From Microbacterium sp. T2.11-28 (GTDB lineage: Bacteria; Actinomycetota; Actinomycetes; Actinomycetales; Microbacteriaceae): a stretch of DNA of 64,000 nt. Both the position numbers and the translations under genes were made by a program. The notes under the pieces are model-generated. The model saw only the letters and a list, made by a program, of their open reading frames with translations, did no database searches and was not told where the DNA came from. Numbering within the stretch: position 1 is the stretch's first letter; each line of letters starts with the position of its first letter. The stretch covers positions 1 through 64,000 of the forward strand of contig NZ_CATNHF010000028.1 in assembly GCF_950097975.1 (NCBI RefSeq), read 5' to 3'. Shown here in pieces: positions 52,045 through 60,594 of the stretch.

Positions 52045-53604
52045 ATGTCGCTGCTCGCCCGTGTGCGCCTGCTCGCCGTCACCACGGCGGTGATCGTCGC
52101 GCTCGCCGCCGCTCCCGTGACCGCCTCCGCGGAGGACGAGGGTCCGTCGCCGGAGCCGACCGCGAGCGCGACCGCCGAGCCGACCGTCAGCCCGAGCCCG
52201 ACCGTCACGCCGACTCCCACGCCGACGCCGTCGCCCACTCCCACTCCGTCGCCCACTCCCACGCCGTCGCCCACCGTCTACGGCTACTTCAGCGTCCCCT
52301 GGACCTCAACCGTCTACGAGTCCTGGACCGACGGGGTCGTGAAGGAGCTCACGCTGAGCGCGTGGAAGGCGAAGGGCGTGGCGAAGCGGCCGGCTCCGAT
52401 CCGCTACGTCAAGACCTCCTGGTCGGCGTCCCGGTACGCCCTCATCACCTTCCCGCAGCGCAGCGGCGACACCGCGGTCGACCGGGTGCGCACGCTCACC
52501 CGCGCGCAGTTCGCCGCGGCGGGGGAGCCTCGGGTCGCGACCGTCGCCCACGTCCCGACCTCCCGCTACTGGCGCTACGCCTCGAGCGCGGTCGATCGCT
52601 ACGTCCGCACGCCCGACGGAGACCGTCATAAGCTCACCGCGGCGCAGTACGCCGCGGCGAGCCGTCCGCCGCTGACCGTCGTGTACGGCGGCTACTACCG
52701 CGCGCGGTGGTCGCAGAACATCTACTTCATCAGCACCGCGGGTGCAAAACGGGCCGTCTCGACGGTCGCGTACGCCGCCGCCGGCAAGCCGCGCGTCGCC
52801 ATTGCGCCGACCGTGTACGTCAAGACCTCCTACAGCCCCGTCCACGCTCTGATCACGTGGCCGCACAGGAAGGGCGACCGCTCGGTCGACCAGATCGTGC
52901 GGCTGACCTCGGCGCAGTATGCGTCGATCGGCAAGCCGCGGCCGGAGATCCGCACCCGCATCCCCGGCGACTCGTTCATCCGGCTGTCGATCGGCCGCAC
53001 CATCTACCACCGCTCGCAGGGCTACCTGACCCCGGTCACGGCGGCCCAGTGGCGAGCCGCGGGCGCTCCCGCCGTCTCCACGCACTCGCCGGGCAAGCCG
53101 ATGCGCATCCGCGACATCCTCATCGTGAACAAGTCGCTGCCGCTTCCCTCCAGCTACGGCAACGGGCTGCGCCCCGAGCTCACGCGCGCGTTCGCCAAAA
53201 TGCGCGCGGCGGCCGCGCGCGACGGGGTGTCGCTGCGGATCATCTCGGGCTTCCGCTCCTACGCCTCGCAGAAGTCGGTGTACGCGGCGAAGATCCGTCA
53301 GTACGGATTCGCGACGGCGGAGAAGCGCTCCGCCCGACCGGGGCACAGCGAGCACCAGACGGGTCTCGCGATCGACGTCAACTCGATCTCGCAGTCGTGG
53401 GGCGACACCCGCGCGGGCCGATGGGTCGCCAAGAACGCGCACCGCTACGGCTTCATCGTCCGCTACCCGAAGGGCAAGACGTCGGTCACCGGCTACGCGT
53501 ACGAGCCGTGGCACCTGCGGCACGTCGGCGTCTCGGTGGCCACGCACCTGAAGTCCTCAGGACTCACGCTCGACGAGTACCTCGGCGTCCCCTCGAAGTA
53601 CTGA
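52045..53604 (+). CDS. Secreted VanY-type D,D-carboxypeptidase with six internal repeats
   Basis: Extracellular peptidoglycan D-alanyl-D-alanine carboxypeptidase, 519 residues. Signal peptide (1-29, cleavage after ASA), Pro/Thr/Ser linker (30-77) encoded by an 18-bp-periodic DNA repeat, six repeats of ~42-48 residues (about 78-345) with LTxAQYAAAGxP-type ends, then the M15B/VanY domain (355-519) with zinc-binding SEHQTGLAIDV (His437, Asp444) and EPWHLRHVG (Glu487, His490). The repeats probably bind cell-wall polymers. Repeats 1-3 and 4-6 look like a duplicated triplet. A TAGTCT box at 52004-52009 may be the -10 element. Confidence 0.9.
   Translation: MSLLARVRLLAVTTAVIVALAAAPVTASAEDEGPSPEPTASATAEPTVSPSPTVTPTPTPTPSPTPTPSPTPTPSPTVYGYFSVPWTSTVYESWTDGVVKELTLSAWKAKGVAKRPAPIRYVKTSWSASRYALITFPQRSGDTAVDRVRTLTRAQFAAAGEPRVATVAHVPTSRYWRYASSAVDRYVRTPDGDRHKLTAAQYAAASRPPLTVVYGGYYRARWSQNIYFISTAGAKRAVSTVAYAAAGKPRVAIAPTVYVKTSYSPVHALITWPHRKGDRSVDQIVRLTSAQYASIGKPRPEIRTRIPGDSFIRLSIGRTIYHRSQGYLTPVTAAQWRAAGAPAVSTHSPGKPMRIRDILIVNKSLPLPSSYGNGLRPELTRAFAKMRAAAARDGVSLRIISGFRSYASQKSVYAAKIRQYGFATAEKRSARPGHSEHQTGLAIDVNSISQSWGDTRAGRWVAKNAHRYGFIVRYPKGKTSVTGYAYEPWHLRHVGVSVATHLKSSGLTLDEYLGVPSKY
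52208..52278 (+). repeat. Tandem repeat coding the Pro/Thr/Ser linker
   Basis: About three copies of an 18-bp unit (CCGTCGCCCACTCCCACG-like) plus shorter CCGACGCC repeats encode the TPTPSP linker of the carboxypeptidase. Copy number changes would lengthen or shorten the linker in frame. Confidence 0.75.
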
Positions 53605-53625
53605 CCCGCCGTCCGAGCGGCCGCG

Positions 53626-54936
53626 TCAGGGGGTGGGCTCGAGCGCGTCGTAGGCGCGGAAGCGGGGACTCAGGCGCACGAGGATCGCCACGAGCACGAT
53701 GATGACCACGCCGCCGAGCAGCGGGGGGAACCACAGCGCCGAGAGGGTCGCCAGGGTCCCCGCGTACAGCGAGCCGAGCCTCGGCCCACCGGCGACGACG
53801 ACGATGAAGATGCCCTGGAGCCGCCCGCGGACGGCGTCGGGCACGGCCGCCTGCACCATCGTGTTGCGGAAGATCGAGCTGATGTTGTCCGCGGCTCCCG
53901 CTGCCGCCAGTGCGAGCATGGCCAGCGCGATCACGGTCACGTTCGCGTGCGCCTCGTCGACGACGGGGGGAGCGAACGCCCCGAGCGCGCCCAGGCCGAG
54001 CGCCACGCCGAACAGAGCGATGGCCGCCCCGTAGGCGATGATGGCGCGCTCGATGCCCAGGCCCTGCCGGCGCACGCGTCCGACCGGCCCCGAGAACACG
54101 CTCGAGAGGAAGGCGCCCGCGGCGATGGAGGCGGTGAGCAGCCCCGTCGTGATCGCCCCGCCGCCCAGCAGCAGCGCCCCGATCGCGGGGAACAGCGCGA
54201 TCGGCTGGCCGAACGTCATCGCGATGATGTCGAGCAGGAACTGGAGGCGGATGTTCGACGCGCGACGCAGGAACTGCCATCCGTCGCGCAACGACGCCCA
54301 TCCCGGACGCACGACCACGCCCTCGGGGAGGATGGCGGGCAGGGTGAGCAGGCCGAGGAAGTTGGCGAGCATGAGGACGACGTCGATCGAGTAGGTCCAC
54401 GCGTAGCCCGTGAAGGCGACGAGCACCCCGGCCAGGGCCGGCCCGCCCATGACCATGATCCCCATCGTGATCCCGCCGAGCGCGGAGGCCGCCGGCAGCA
54501 GCTCGCGGGGGAGCAGGCGCGGCACGATGGACTGCCGCGCGGCCATGACGATCGAGTTCGCCGCCGAGTTGACGATGCTGAGCGCGTAGAGCCACCAGAC
54601 GGTCTCGAACTGTCCCCACGCGAGCACGGCCAGCAGCAGGGTGGAGACGAACGTGACGGATGCCGCGACGAGCGCCACCCGTCGGCGGTCGAACGCATCG
54701 GCGAGCATCCCGCCGTACAGGCCCGCGATCACCATCGGCAGCAGCCCGGCGACGGCGATCATGGCCACGGCGAAGGTCGAGCCGGTGAGGTCGAACATGT
54801 GCAGCATGACGGCCACGATCGTCAGCTGCCCGCCGAGGCCCGCGAGCGTCGAGCCGATCCACATCCGGGTGAACGCCGGACTGTGGCGGAACGGCCGCAG
54901 ATCGAGGAAGGAGTCCCGGCTGAGACGCGCCCTCAT
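53626..54936 (-). CDS. MFS transporter
   Basis: A 436-residue major-facilitator protein with 12 predicted helices and the loop 2-3 motif GMLADAFDRRRV. The SDSFLDL...FRHSPAFTRMWIGST start and overall layout resemble drug/enterobactin-exporter-like permeases, but the substrate is unknown. The ATG at 54936 precedes the first helix by about 25 residues; the frame in other registers is shadow. Convergent with the carboxypeptidase gene. Confidence 0.86.
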   Translation of the reverse strand: MRARLSRDSFLDLRPFRHSPAFTRMWIGSTLAGLGGQLTIVAVMLHMFDLTGSTFAVAMIAVAGLLPMVIAGLYGGMLADAFDRRRVALVAASVTFVSTLLLAVLAWGQFETVWWLYALSIVNSAANSIVMAARQSIVPRLLPRELLPAASALGGITMGIMVMGGPALAGVLVAFTGYAWTYSIDVVLMLANFLGLLTLPAILPEGVVVRPGWASLRDGWQFLRRASNIRLQFLLDIIAMTFGQPIALFPAIGALLLGGGAITTGLLTASIAAGAFLSSVFSGPVGRVRRQGLGIERAIIAYGAAIALFGVALGLGALGAFAPPVVDEAHANVTVIALAMLALAAAGAADNISSIFRNTMVQAAVPDAVRGRLQGIFIVVVAGGPRLGSLYAGTLATLSALWFPPLLGGVVIIVLVAILVRLSPRFRAYDALEPTP

Positions 54937-55009
54937 CGCCGGCCCCCGGCGCCTCGGCGGGCGGAGGCGGGCGGGGCGGAGCGGGGCACTCGTCGAGCCT
55001 AATCGCTGG

Positions 55010-55104
55010 TAGACTCGTCAGGTTGCCGTTCGATCGGCCGCGGATAAAGAGAGCCCACGCATCAGGCGTCGGGCGCCGCGCAACGAAGAGAGAGGGGATC
55101 ACCT
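55010..55104 (+). promoter_or_regulatory. Promoter and leader of rpsO
   Basis: A TAGACT -10-like box (55010-55015) would start a leader of about 82 nt that contains GC-rich pairing segments (GGCCG, GGCGTCGGGCGCC) and ends in AGAGAGGGG before the ATG. rpsO leaders are often bound by S15 itself; a matching structure is possible but not demonstrated here. Confidence 0.45.
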
Positions 55105-55374
55105 ATGGCACTGGATGCAGACGTCAAGAAGGCGATCATCGAAGAGTACGCGACGCACCCCGGTGACACCGGATCCCCCGAGGTGCAGGTCGCGATGCTG
55201 ACGCAGCGCATCAAGGACCTCACCGAGCACCTCAAGGAGCACAAGCACGACCACCACTCGCGTCGTGGGCTGTTCCTGCTCGTCGGTCAGCGCCGTCGTC
55301 TGCTCGGCTACCTCCAGGACATCGACATCTCGCGCTACCGCGCGCTGATCGAGCGTCTCGGACTCCGCCGCTAA
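55105..55374 (+). CDS. rpsO: 30S ribosomal protein S15
   Basis: Primary 16S rRNA-binding protein of the small-subunit platform. The 89-residue length and motifs [33 protein letters not shown] and RRLLGYLQ are canonical. Strong purine ribosome site (GAGAGAGGGG). Followed by a hairpin terminator. Confidence 0.98.
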   Translation: MALDADVKKAIIEEYATHPGDTGSPEVQVAMLTQRIKDLTEHLKEHKHDHHSRRGLFLLVGQRRRLLGYLQDIDISRYRALIERLGLRR

Positions 55375-55415
55375 GGCATCGCTGCCAGCGTTCAATCGCG
55401 CAGAACATTCTTGAG

Positions 55416-55443
55416 AAGGCCGCCCCGGGTGTGGGGCGGCCTT
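55416..55443 (+). terminator. rpsO terminator hairpin
   Basis: AAGGCCGCCCC (55416-55426) pairs with GGGGCGGCCTT (55433-55443), 6-nt loop, 42 nt after the stop; only a weak T-rich tail follows. Confidence 0.75.
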
Positions 55444-55469
55444 CGTCATTCCCGGACGGCGTGCGGCCG

Positions 55470-55520
55470 TGTCCCACTTTGTGCCGGTTGGGCGCGCCGG
55501 TAGCGGCAGAAAGTGCGACA
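55470..55520. repeat. Solitary copy of the TGTCCCACTTT palindrome
   Basis: Arms 55470-55486 and 55504-55520 (17 nt, two mismatches) with a 17-nt loop, the same motif and loop length as the palindrome at 38934-38986. It lies between convergent rpsO and the oxygenase pseudogene, without the 21-bp-spaced extra copies and without an adjacent nuclease gene. Confidence 0.8.
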
Positions 55521-55549
55521 TCCGCCCGTGCGGCGAGTGGATGTCGCGG

Positions 55550-56574
55550 CTAAGCGCCCGCCGAGGATGCTCGGGCTGCGACCAGATCGGCGTGGTGGAT
55601 CGCGGCGACGTCGGGGTGCGCGCGCAGGCGCGACTTGAGCGCGTTCTCGCCGTACAGCGCGTGGATCGGATTCGCCGGGTCCTGTGTCACGCCTCGTGCC
55701 TTTGCCGCCAGTTCGGCGGGCAGTTCGATCACCGGGAGCCGGCTGCCGAGCGCCGGGTTGAAGAAGAACGGCACCGAGATGCGGTCCTCGGGAAAGCGCG
55801 GCGAGACCACGCGGTGGTTCGTGGCGATGAGGTAGCCGCCGGTCGCGTACTCGAGCATCTCGCCGATGTTGACCACGAAGGCGCCGGGCACCGGGGGAGC
55901 GTCGACCCAGGCGCCGTCGCGCTCGACCTGGAGCCCGCGCGCGCCGGGCTCGACCCACAGCAGGGTGAGGACGCCCGAGTCCTTGTGCGCGCCGACGCCC
56001 TGCTGGGGCTCGGGCGCGTCGGTCCCCGGGTAGCGGACGATCTTCAGCAGGGTCGAGGGCTCGCCGAAGTGCCGGTCGAAGTAGTCCTCGTCGGCGCCGA
56101 GCGCGAGCGCCCAGGCGCGCAGGAGGGTGCGGGCGACCTCGGTGAGATGCGCCTGCCACTCGGCGGCGACCTCTTGCAGCTCCGGCTGCGCCGCAGGCCA
56201 CAGGTTCGGTCCGATGAGACGTGCGAAGTCGGGGGCGTCCGGGTCGGCGACGGCCTCGCGCTCGGGGCCGATGTCGATCTGCTCGCGCCAGTCCACCCGC
56301 CCCTGCGTGCGCTCGCCGCCGATGCGGGTGTAGCCCCGGAAATGCGGGCTCCGCACGTTCTCGATCGCGAGCTTGTCGGCCTCGGGCAAAGCGAAGAAGT
56401 CGCGCGCCGCCCGATGCAGCCGCTGCTCCAGTGCGGGGGTCACGCCGGTCCCCGTGAGGTAGAAGAAGCCGACCTCGTGGGTCGCTCGGCGCAGCTCCGC
56501 CGGAAGCGGGCGGCGGCGTCCGGGCCCTGATCGAGCAGCGAGAGGTCGAGGACGGGCAGGTTCAGATCCGGCAT
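55550..56574 (-). pseudogene. 2OG-Fe(II) oxygenase, isopenicillin-N-synthase type, with a 1-nt frameshift
   Basis: The main frame encodes the oxygenase fold from AELRRATHEVGFFYLTG onward, with the iron ligands HKDSG (H-x-D) and the distal His in TNHRVVSPRF. The expected N-terminus, MPDLNLPVLDLSLLDQ..., is present at 56500-56574 but in another frame: one base is missing near 56499-56503, between codons for Phe-Arg and Ala-Glu-Leu. A TATCCT box (56581-56586, minus strand) sits 6 nt before this ATG, supporting it as the true start. Either a recent inactivating mutation or a sequence error; no in-frame start with family similarity exists in the main frame. Confidence 0.8.
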
Positions 56575-56708
56575 GAGGCGAGGATAGGCACCCGGCGCGG
56601 CCCGGGGTGCGCGTGTTGCCGTTCGTTACCGGCACGGCGGACGGCGAGGCGGGGTGTAGCGTCAGCACCCTCGGGTCTGTCCGATCCGCTGACGGGATGA
56701 GGACGATC

Positions 56709-57905
56709 ATGACCCAGACCACCGGACTGACTCTCGGGGTCGTCGGCACGTCGCGAAAGCCCGACGAGCGGCGCGTGCCGCTCCACCCGGCGCACCTGGA
56801 CCGGATCCCCGAGGAGCTGCGGCCGCGGCTTCTCCTCGAGGCCGGCTACGGGAGGCGTTTCGGTGTCTCCGACGATGAGCTGCGTCCCCTCGTCGGGAGG
56901 ATCGCTCCCCGGGACGCGGTCATCGCGGAGGCCGATGTCGTGCTGCTCCCGAAGCCCCAGGCGGCGGACGTGCGGGAGCTCCGCGAGGGGCAGGTGCTGT
57001 GGGGGTGGCCGCACCTCGTGCAGGACCCGGAGCTCACCCAGCTCGCGATCGACGAACGGCTGACCGTGATCGCCTTCGAGGCGATGCAGCACTGGGGCTC
57101 CGACGGGGCGTTCGGGCTGCATGTCTTCCACAAGAACAACGAGCTCGCCGGGTACTGCTCCGTGCTGCATGCCCTGCAGCTGTGCGGCTCGACCGCCGAT
57201 TACGGCCGCCGCCTCACCGCCGTCGTCATCGGCTTCGGTGCCACCGCGCGCGGTGCCGTCACCGCGTTGCGTGCGCAGGGCGTGCAGGAGGTGCGGGTGC
57301 TCACGAATCGCCGCACCGCGTCGGTCGCCGCGCCGATCCACGCGGCGCACATGATCCAGTTCGACCACGACGAGGGTCCGTACTCGAGCGAGGTCCTCAC
57401 GGACGAGGGACGCGTCCCGCTGGCGCCGTTCCTGGCCGAGAGCGACATCGTCGTGAACTGCACGCTCCAGGACCCGAACCGTCCGCTGCTTTACCTCCGG
57501 GAGAGCGACCTGGCCGCGTTCCGGCCCGGAAGCCTGATCGTCGACGTCTCCTGCGACGAGGGCATGGCGTTCGAGTGGGCGCGGATGACGAGCTTCGCCG
57601 ATCCGATGTTCACCGTGGGCGGCGGGGTGAACTACTACGCGGTGGACCACAGTCCGTCCTACCTGTGGAACTCGGCGAGCTGGGAGATCAGCGACGCGCT
57701 GCTGCGGTTCGTGCCGACAGTGATGGCCGGACCGTCCTTGTGGGCGCAGAGCGAGACGATCGCGCGAGCGGTCGAGATCCGAGACGGCGTGGTCCTCAAT
57801 CCGGCCATCCTGGAGTTCCAGCGACGGGCGACCGAGCCGCCGCACGCGGTGACGACCCACATCGGCGATTCCGCCGGGAATACTCTGGACCCCACCGTGT
57901 TGTAG
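56709..57905 (+). CDS. Alanine dehydrogenase / N5-(carboxyethyl)ornithine synthase family dehydrogenase
   Basis: A 398-residue protein of the AlaDH/PNT fold: N-terminal substrate domain (VVGTSRKPDERRVPLHPAHLDRI, GYGRRFG), a Rossmann NAD(P) loop in VVIGFGATARGAV, and C-terminal return to the catalytic domain. Overall pattern resembles N5-(carboxyethyl)ornithine synthases more than classic alanine dehydrogenases, but the reaction is not certain. ATG 56709 has GAGGA 5 nt upstream; an in-frame ATG at 56697 is an alternative. A palindromic operator-like site lies just after its stop. Confidence 0.78.
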   Translation: MTQTTGLTLGVVGTSRKPDERRVPLHPAHLDRIPEELRPRLLLEAGYGRRFGVSDDELRPLVGRIAPRDAVIAEADVVLLPKPQAADVRELREGQVLWGWPHLVQDPELTQLAIDERLTVIAFEAMQHWGSDGAFGLHVFHKNNELAGYCSVLHALQLCGSTADYGRRLTAVVIGFGATARGAVTALRAQGVQEVRVLTNRRTASVAAPIHAAHMIQFDHDEGPYSSEVLTDEGRVPLAPFLAESDIVVNCTLQDPNRPLLYLRESDLAAFRPGSLIVDVSCDEGMAFEWARMTSFADPMFTVGGGVNYYAVDHSPSYLWNSASWEISDALLRFVPTVMAGPSLWAQSETIARAVEIRDGVVLNPAILEFQRRATEPPHAVTTHIGDSAGNTLDPTVL

Positions 57906-57907
57906 GA

Positions 57908-57929
57908 GATACATTCACTTGCATGTATC
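57908..57929. promoter_or_regulatory. Operator-like palindrome GATACAT-N8-ATGTATC
   Basis: Perfect 7-bp arms (57908-57914, 57923-57929) around TCACTTGC, 35 bp upstream of the luciferase-like monooxygenase gene. The ACTTGCATGTA-type sequence is AT-rich against the local background and resembles MarR/HxlR-type operators. The regulator gene is not adjacent. Confidence 0.55.
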
Positions 57930-57963
57930 GGATGCCACGAGCATCCAGGAAGCGGAAGAGACC

Positions 57964-59193
57964 GTGAGCGAGACAACCACCACCACCTGGCCGGGCATGC
58001 AGTTCGGCATCTTCACCGTCAGCGACATCACTCAGGATCCCACCACCGGGCACACCCCGAGCGAGGCCGAGCGCATCCGCGCGACGGTCGAGATCGCGAA
58101 GCACGCCGAAGAGGTCGGACTCGACGTCTTCGCGCTCGGCGAGCACCACAACCCGCCGTTCTGGTCGAGCTCGCCCACCACGACCCTCGCCTACATCGCC
58201 GCGCAGACCGAGCGCCTGGTGCTGTCGACCGCCACGACCCTCATCACGACCAACGACCCGGTGAAGATCGCCGAGGACTACGCCATGCTGCAGCACCTGT
58301 CGGGCGGGCGCATGGACCTCATGCTCGGACGCGGCAACACGGGCCCGGTCTACCCGTGGTTCGGCAAGGACATCCGCCAGGGCCTCCCGCTGTCGATCGA
58401 GAACTACGCCCTGCTGCACAAGCTGTGGCGCGAGGACGTCGTCGACTGGGAGGGCAAGTTCCGCACCTCGCTCCAGGGCTTCACCTCCACGCCGCGGCCC
58501 CTGGACGGCGTCGCGCCGTTCGTCTGGCACGGCTCGATCCGCACCCCCGAGATCGCCGAGCAGGCCGCCTACTACGGCGACGGCTTCTTCGCGAACAACA
58601 TCTTCTGGCCTGCGGAGCACTATCAGCGCCTCATCGCGCTGTACCGCCAGCGCTGGGAGCACTACGGTCACGGCGCCCCCGAGACGGCGATCGTCGGTCT
58701 GGGCGGTCAGGCGTTCATGGCGAAGAACTCGCAGGACGCCGTCGCGCAGTTCCGTCCGTACTTCGACAACGCCCCCGTCTACGGTCACGGCCCCACGCTC
58801 GAGGACTTCTCCGAGATGACGCCGCTGACGGTCGGATCGCCGCAGCAGGTCATCGACCGTTACGCCGGCATGCGCGAGCTGTTCGGCGACTACCAGCGTC
58901 AGCTCTTCCTCGTCGACCACGCGGGACTGCCGCTGAAGACGGTGCTCGAGCAGCTCGACTTCCTCGGGGGCGAGGTCGTCCCCGCGCTCCGCAAGGAGTT
59001 CGCGGCCGACCGCCCGGCGAACGTCCCCGACGCCCCGACGCACGCGTCGCTGGTCCGCGCGGCCTACGGCGACGGCCCGGCTCGCGAAGCCCGCCCGCGG
59101 GCCAACCGCGGCGACAACCTCAGCGGCCCCTCGCCCTACCAGGACACGCCGGCCCCCGCGGGTGCGGCATTCGGTGTGGGAGCGGGACGATGA
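57964..59193 (+). CDS. LLM-class FMN-dependent monooxygenase, CE1758-like
   Basis: A 409-residue luciferase-like TIM-barrel flavoprotein: MQFGIFTVSDI, GEHHNPPFWSSSP, LSTATTLITTNDPVKIAEDYAMLQHLSGGR are typical. Its pairing with the FMN reductase directly downstream matches the actinobacterial CE1758/CE1759 two-gene system I know from Corynebacterium annotation. It uses reduced FMN and oxygen to oxidise an unknown substrate. GTG 57964 follows a purine-rich GGAAGAG; overlaps the reductase by 4 nt. Confidence 0.85.
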   Translation: MSETTTTTWPGMQFGIFTVSDITQDPTTGHTPSEAERIRATVEIAKHAEEVGLDVFALGEHHNPPFWSSSPTTTLAYIAAQTERLVLSTATTLITTNDPVKIAEDYAMLQHLSGGRMDLMLGRGNTGPVYPWFGKDIRQGLPLSIENYALLHKLWREDVVDWEGKFRTSLQGFTSTPRPLDGVAPFVWHGSIRTPEIAEQAAYYGDGFFANNIFWPAEHYQRLIALYRQRWEHYGHGAPETAIVGLGGQAFMAKNSQDAVAQFRPYFDNAPVYGHGPTLEDFSEMTPLTVGSPQQVIDRYAGMRELFGDYQRQLFLVDHAGLPLKTVLEQLDFLGGEVVPALRKEFAADRPANVPDAPTHASLVRAAYGDGPAREARPRANRGDNLSGPSPYQDTPAPAGAAFGVGAGR

Positions 59194-59834
59194 CCGCGCG
59201 GCGCATCTCCGTCATCTCGGCAGGTCTCTCCAACCCCTCCTCGACGCGGATGCTGGCCGACCGGCTGGCGGCGGCCACGGTCGCCGAGCTGTCGGCCCGC
59301 GGGATCGAGGCGTCGGTGGACACCATCGAGCTGCGCGATCACGCGCACGACATCGCGAACAACCTCCTCACCGGATTCGCGCCGCCCGCGCTGGAGTCGG
59401 CCATCAACTCCGTCGTCTCGGCCGATGCCGTGATCGCGGTGACGCCGATCTTCTCGACGAGCTACTCGGGGCTGTTCAAGTCGTTCATCGACGTGCTCGA
59501 CCCCGACGCGCTCACCGGCACGCCGGTCCTGATCGGCGCAAACGCCGGCACGGCCCGCCACTCGCTGGCGATCGACTACGCGATCCGCCCGCTGTTCACC
59601 TATCTCCACGCGGAGCCCGTCTCCACCGGCGTGTTCGCCGCGTCGAGCGACTGGGGTGCGGCGGCCGACGAGGTCGCGCCGCTGAGCGCCCGCGTCGAGC
59701 GCGGCGCACGCGAGCTCGCCGAGGCCATCGCGCGGCGGGAGGCGGCGACCGCGTCCGATCCGTTCGATCCGGACAGCTACCTCGGTGAGGGGCGCTCGTT
59801 CGGCCACCTGCTGGGCGGCCTGGCGGGGGAGTAG
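59190..59834 (+). CDS. NAD(P)H-dependent FMN reductase, CE1759-like
   Basis: A 214-residue flavodoxin-fold reductase (VISAGLSNPSSTRMLADRL phosphate loop; AVTPIFSTSYSGLFKSFID flavin-binding segment) that should supply reduced FMN to the upstream monooxygenase. ATG overlaps the partner's stop by 4 nt, so the two subunits are coupled. The frame is open far upstream only as shadow of the monooxygenase. Confidence 0.88.
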   Translation: MTARRISVISAGLSNPSSTRMLADRLAAATVAELSARGIEASVDTIELRDHAHDIANNLLTGFAPPALESAINSVVSADAVIAVTPIFSTSYSGLFKSFIDVLDPDALTGTPVLIGANAGTARHSLAIDYAIRPLFTYLHAEPVSTGVFAASSDWGAAADEVAPLSARVERGARELAEAIARREAATASDPFDPDSYLGEGRSFGHLLGGLAGE

Positions 59835-59846
59835 CCCGCAGGACGG

Positions 59847-60575
59847 TCAGCCGACCGCCGGCGACGCCATCCGGGCGTGGACCAGGTCCGCGAACGCCGC
59901 GAACGGAGCGGCCGCCAGCGCCACCGGCGTGCCCTCGGCCTCGGGGTGCCACTGCACCGCCAGGACGGGGGCGCCGGTGTGCTCGACCGCCTCGATCACG
60001 CCGTCGTCGGCGACGGCGGTGGCCACCAGGTCGCTGCCGAGCCGGCCGATGGCCTGATGGTGTCCCGACGCGACCGGGATGGTGGTCGCGCCGGTGGCCG
60101 CGTGCAGGTGCGAGCCCTCGGCCACCGTCACGTCGTGCCAGGTCCAGGCCAGCCCGCCGTCGCCGTCCGACGCGGGGGTGTGGAGGACCGATGAGGCGGG
60201 CAGATCCTCCACGAGCGTGCCCCCGAGGGCGACGTTGATCACCTGGAGTCCCCGGCAGACGCCGAGCACCGGGATGCCGCGGGCGAGCGCCGCGGCGAGG
60301 ATGTCGAGATCGAGCTGGTCCTGCGCGGGGTTCACGTCGTAGACGGCCGCCCCGGTGTCGCCCCCGTAGCGGGCCGGATCGACGTCCCCGCCGCCGGGGA
60401 GGACGAGCCCGTCGAAGCCGGCCAGGTCTGCCGTGCGGACGACGACGACGTCGAGGTCCTCGGAGCGCACGAGCTCGGCGACGTCGTCGAAGATGGCGTT
60501 GGCCAGCCCCACGCGGGCGTCCGCCCCCTCGGGGTCCGAGAGGCGGGCGGGCATGGCGATACGGGGCAGGCTCAT
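59847..60575 (-). CDS. Gamma-glutamyl-gamma-aminobutyrate hydrolase family class I amidotransferase
   Basis: A 242-residue stand-alone class I glutamine amidotransferase: PGGGDVDPARYGG, the nucleophile Cys in GVCRGLQVINVALGG and the His-Glu pair in VQWHPEAEG. PuuD-type enzymes release glutamate from gamma-glutamyl-GABA in putrescine breakdown; no other Puu gene is adjacent. A GACAAT box lies 6 nt upstream of ATG 60575 (minus strand). Confidence 0.87.
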   Translation of the reverse strand: MSLPRIAMPARLSDPEGADARVGLANAIFDDVAELVRSEDLDVVVVRTADLAGFDGLVLPGGGDVDPARYGGDTGAAVYDVNPAQDQLDLDILAAALARGIPVLGVCRGLQVINVALGGTLVEDLPASSVLHTPASDGDGGLAWTWHDVTVAEGSHLHAATGATTIPVASGHHQAIGRLGSDLVATAVADDGVIEAVEHTGAPVLAVQWHPEAEGTPVALAAAPFAAFADLVHARMASPAVG

Positions 60576-60594
60576 CCGTCCATTGTCGGGCACG

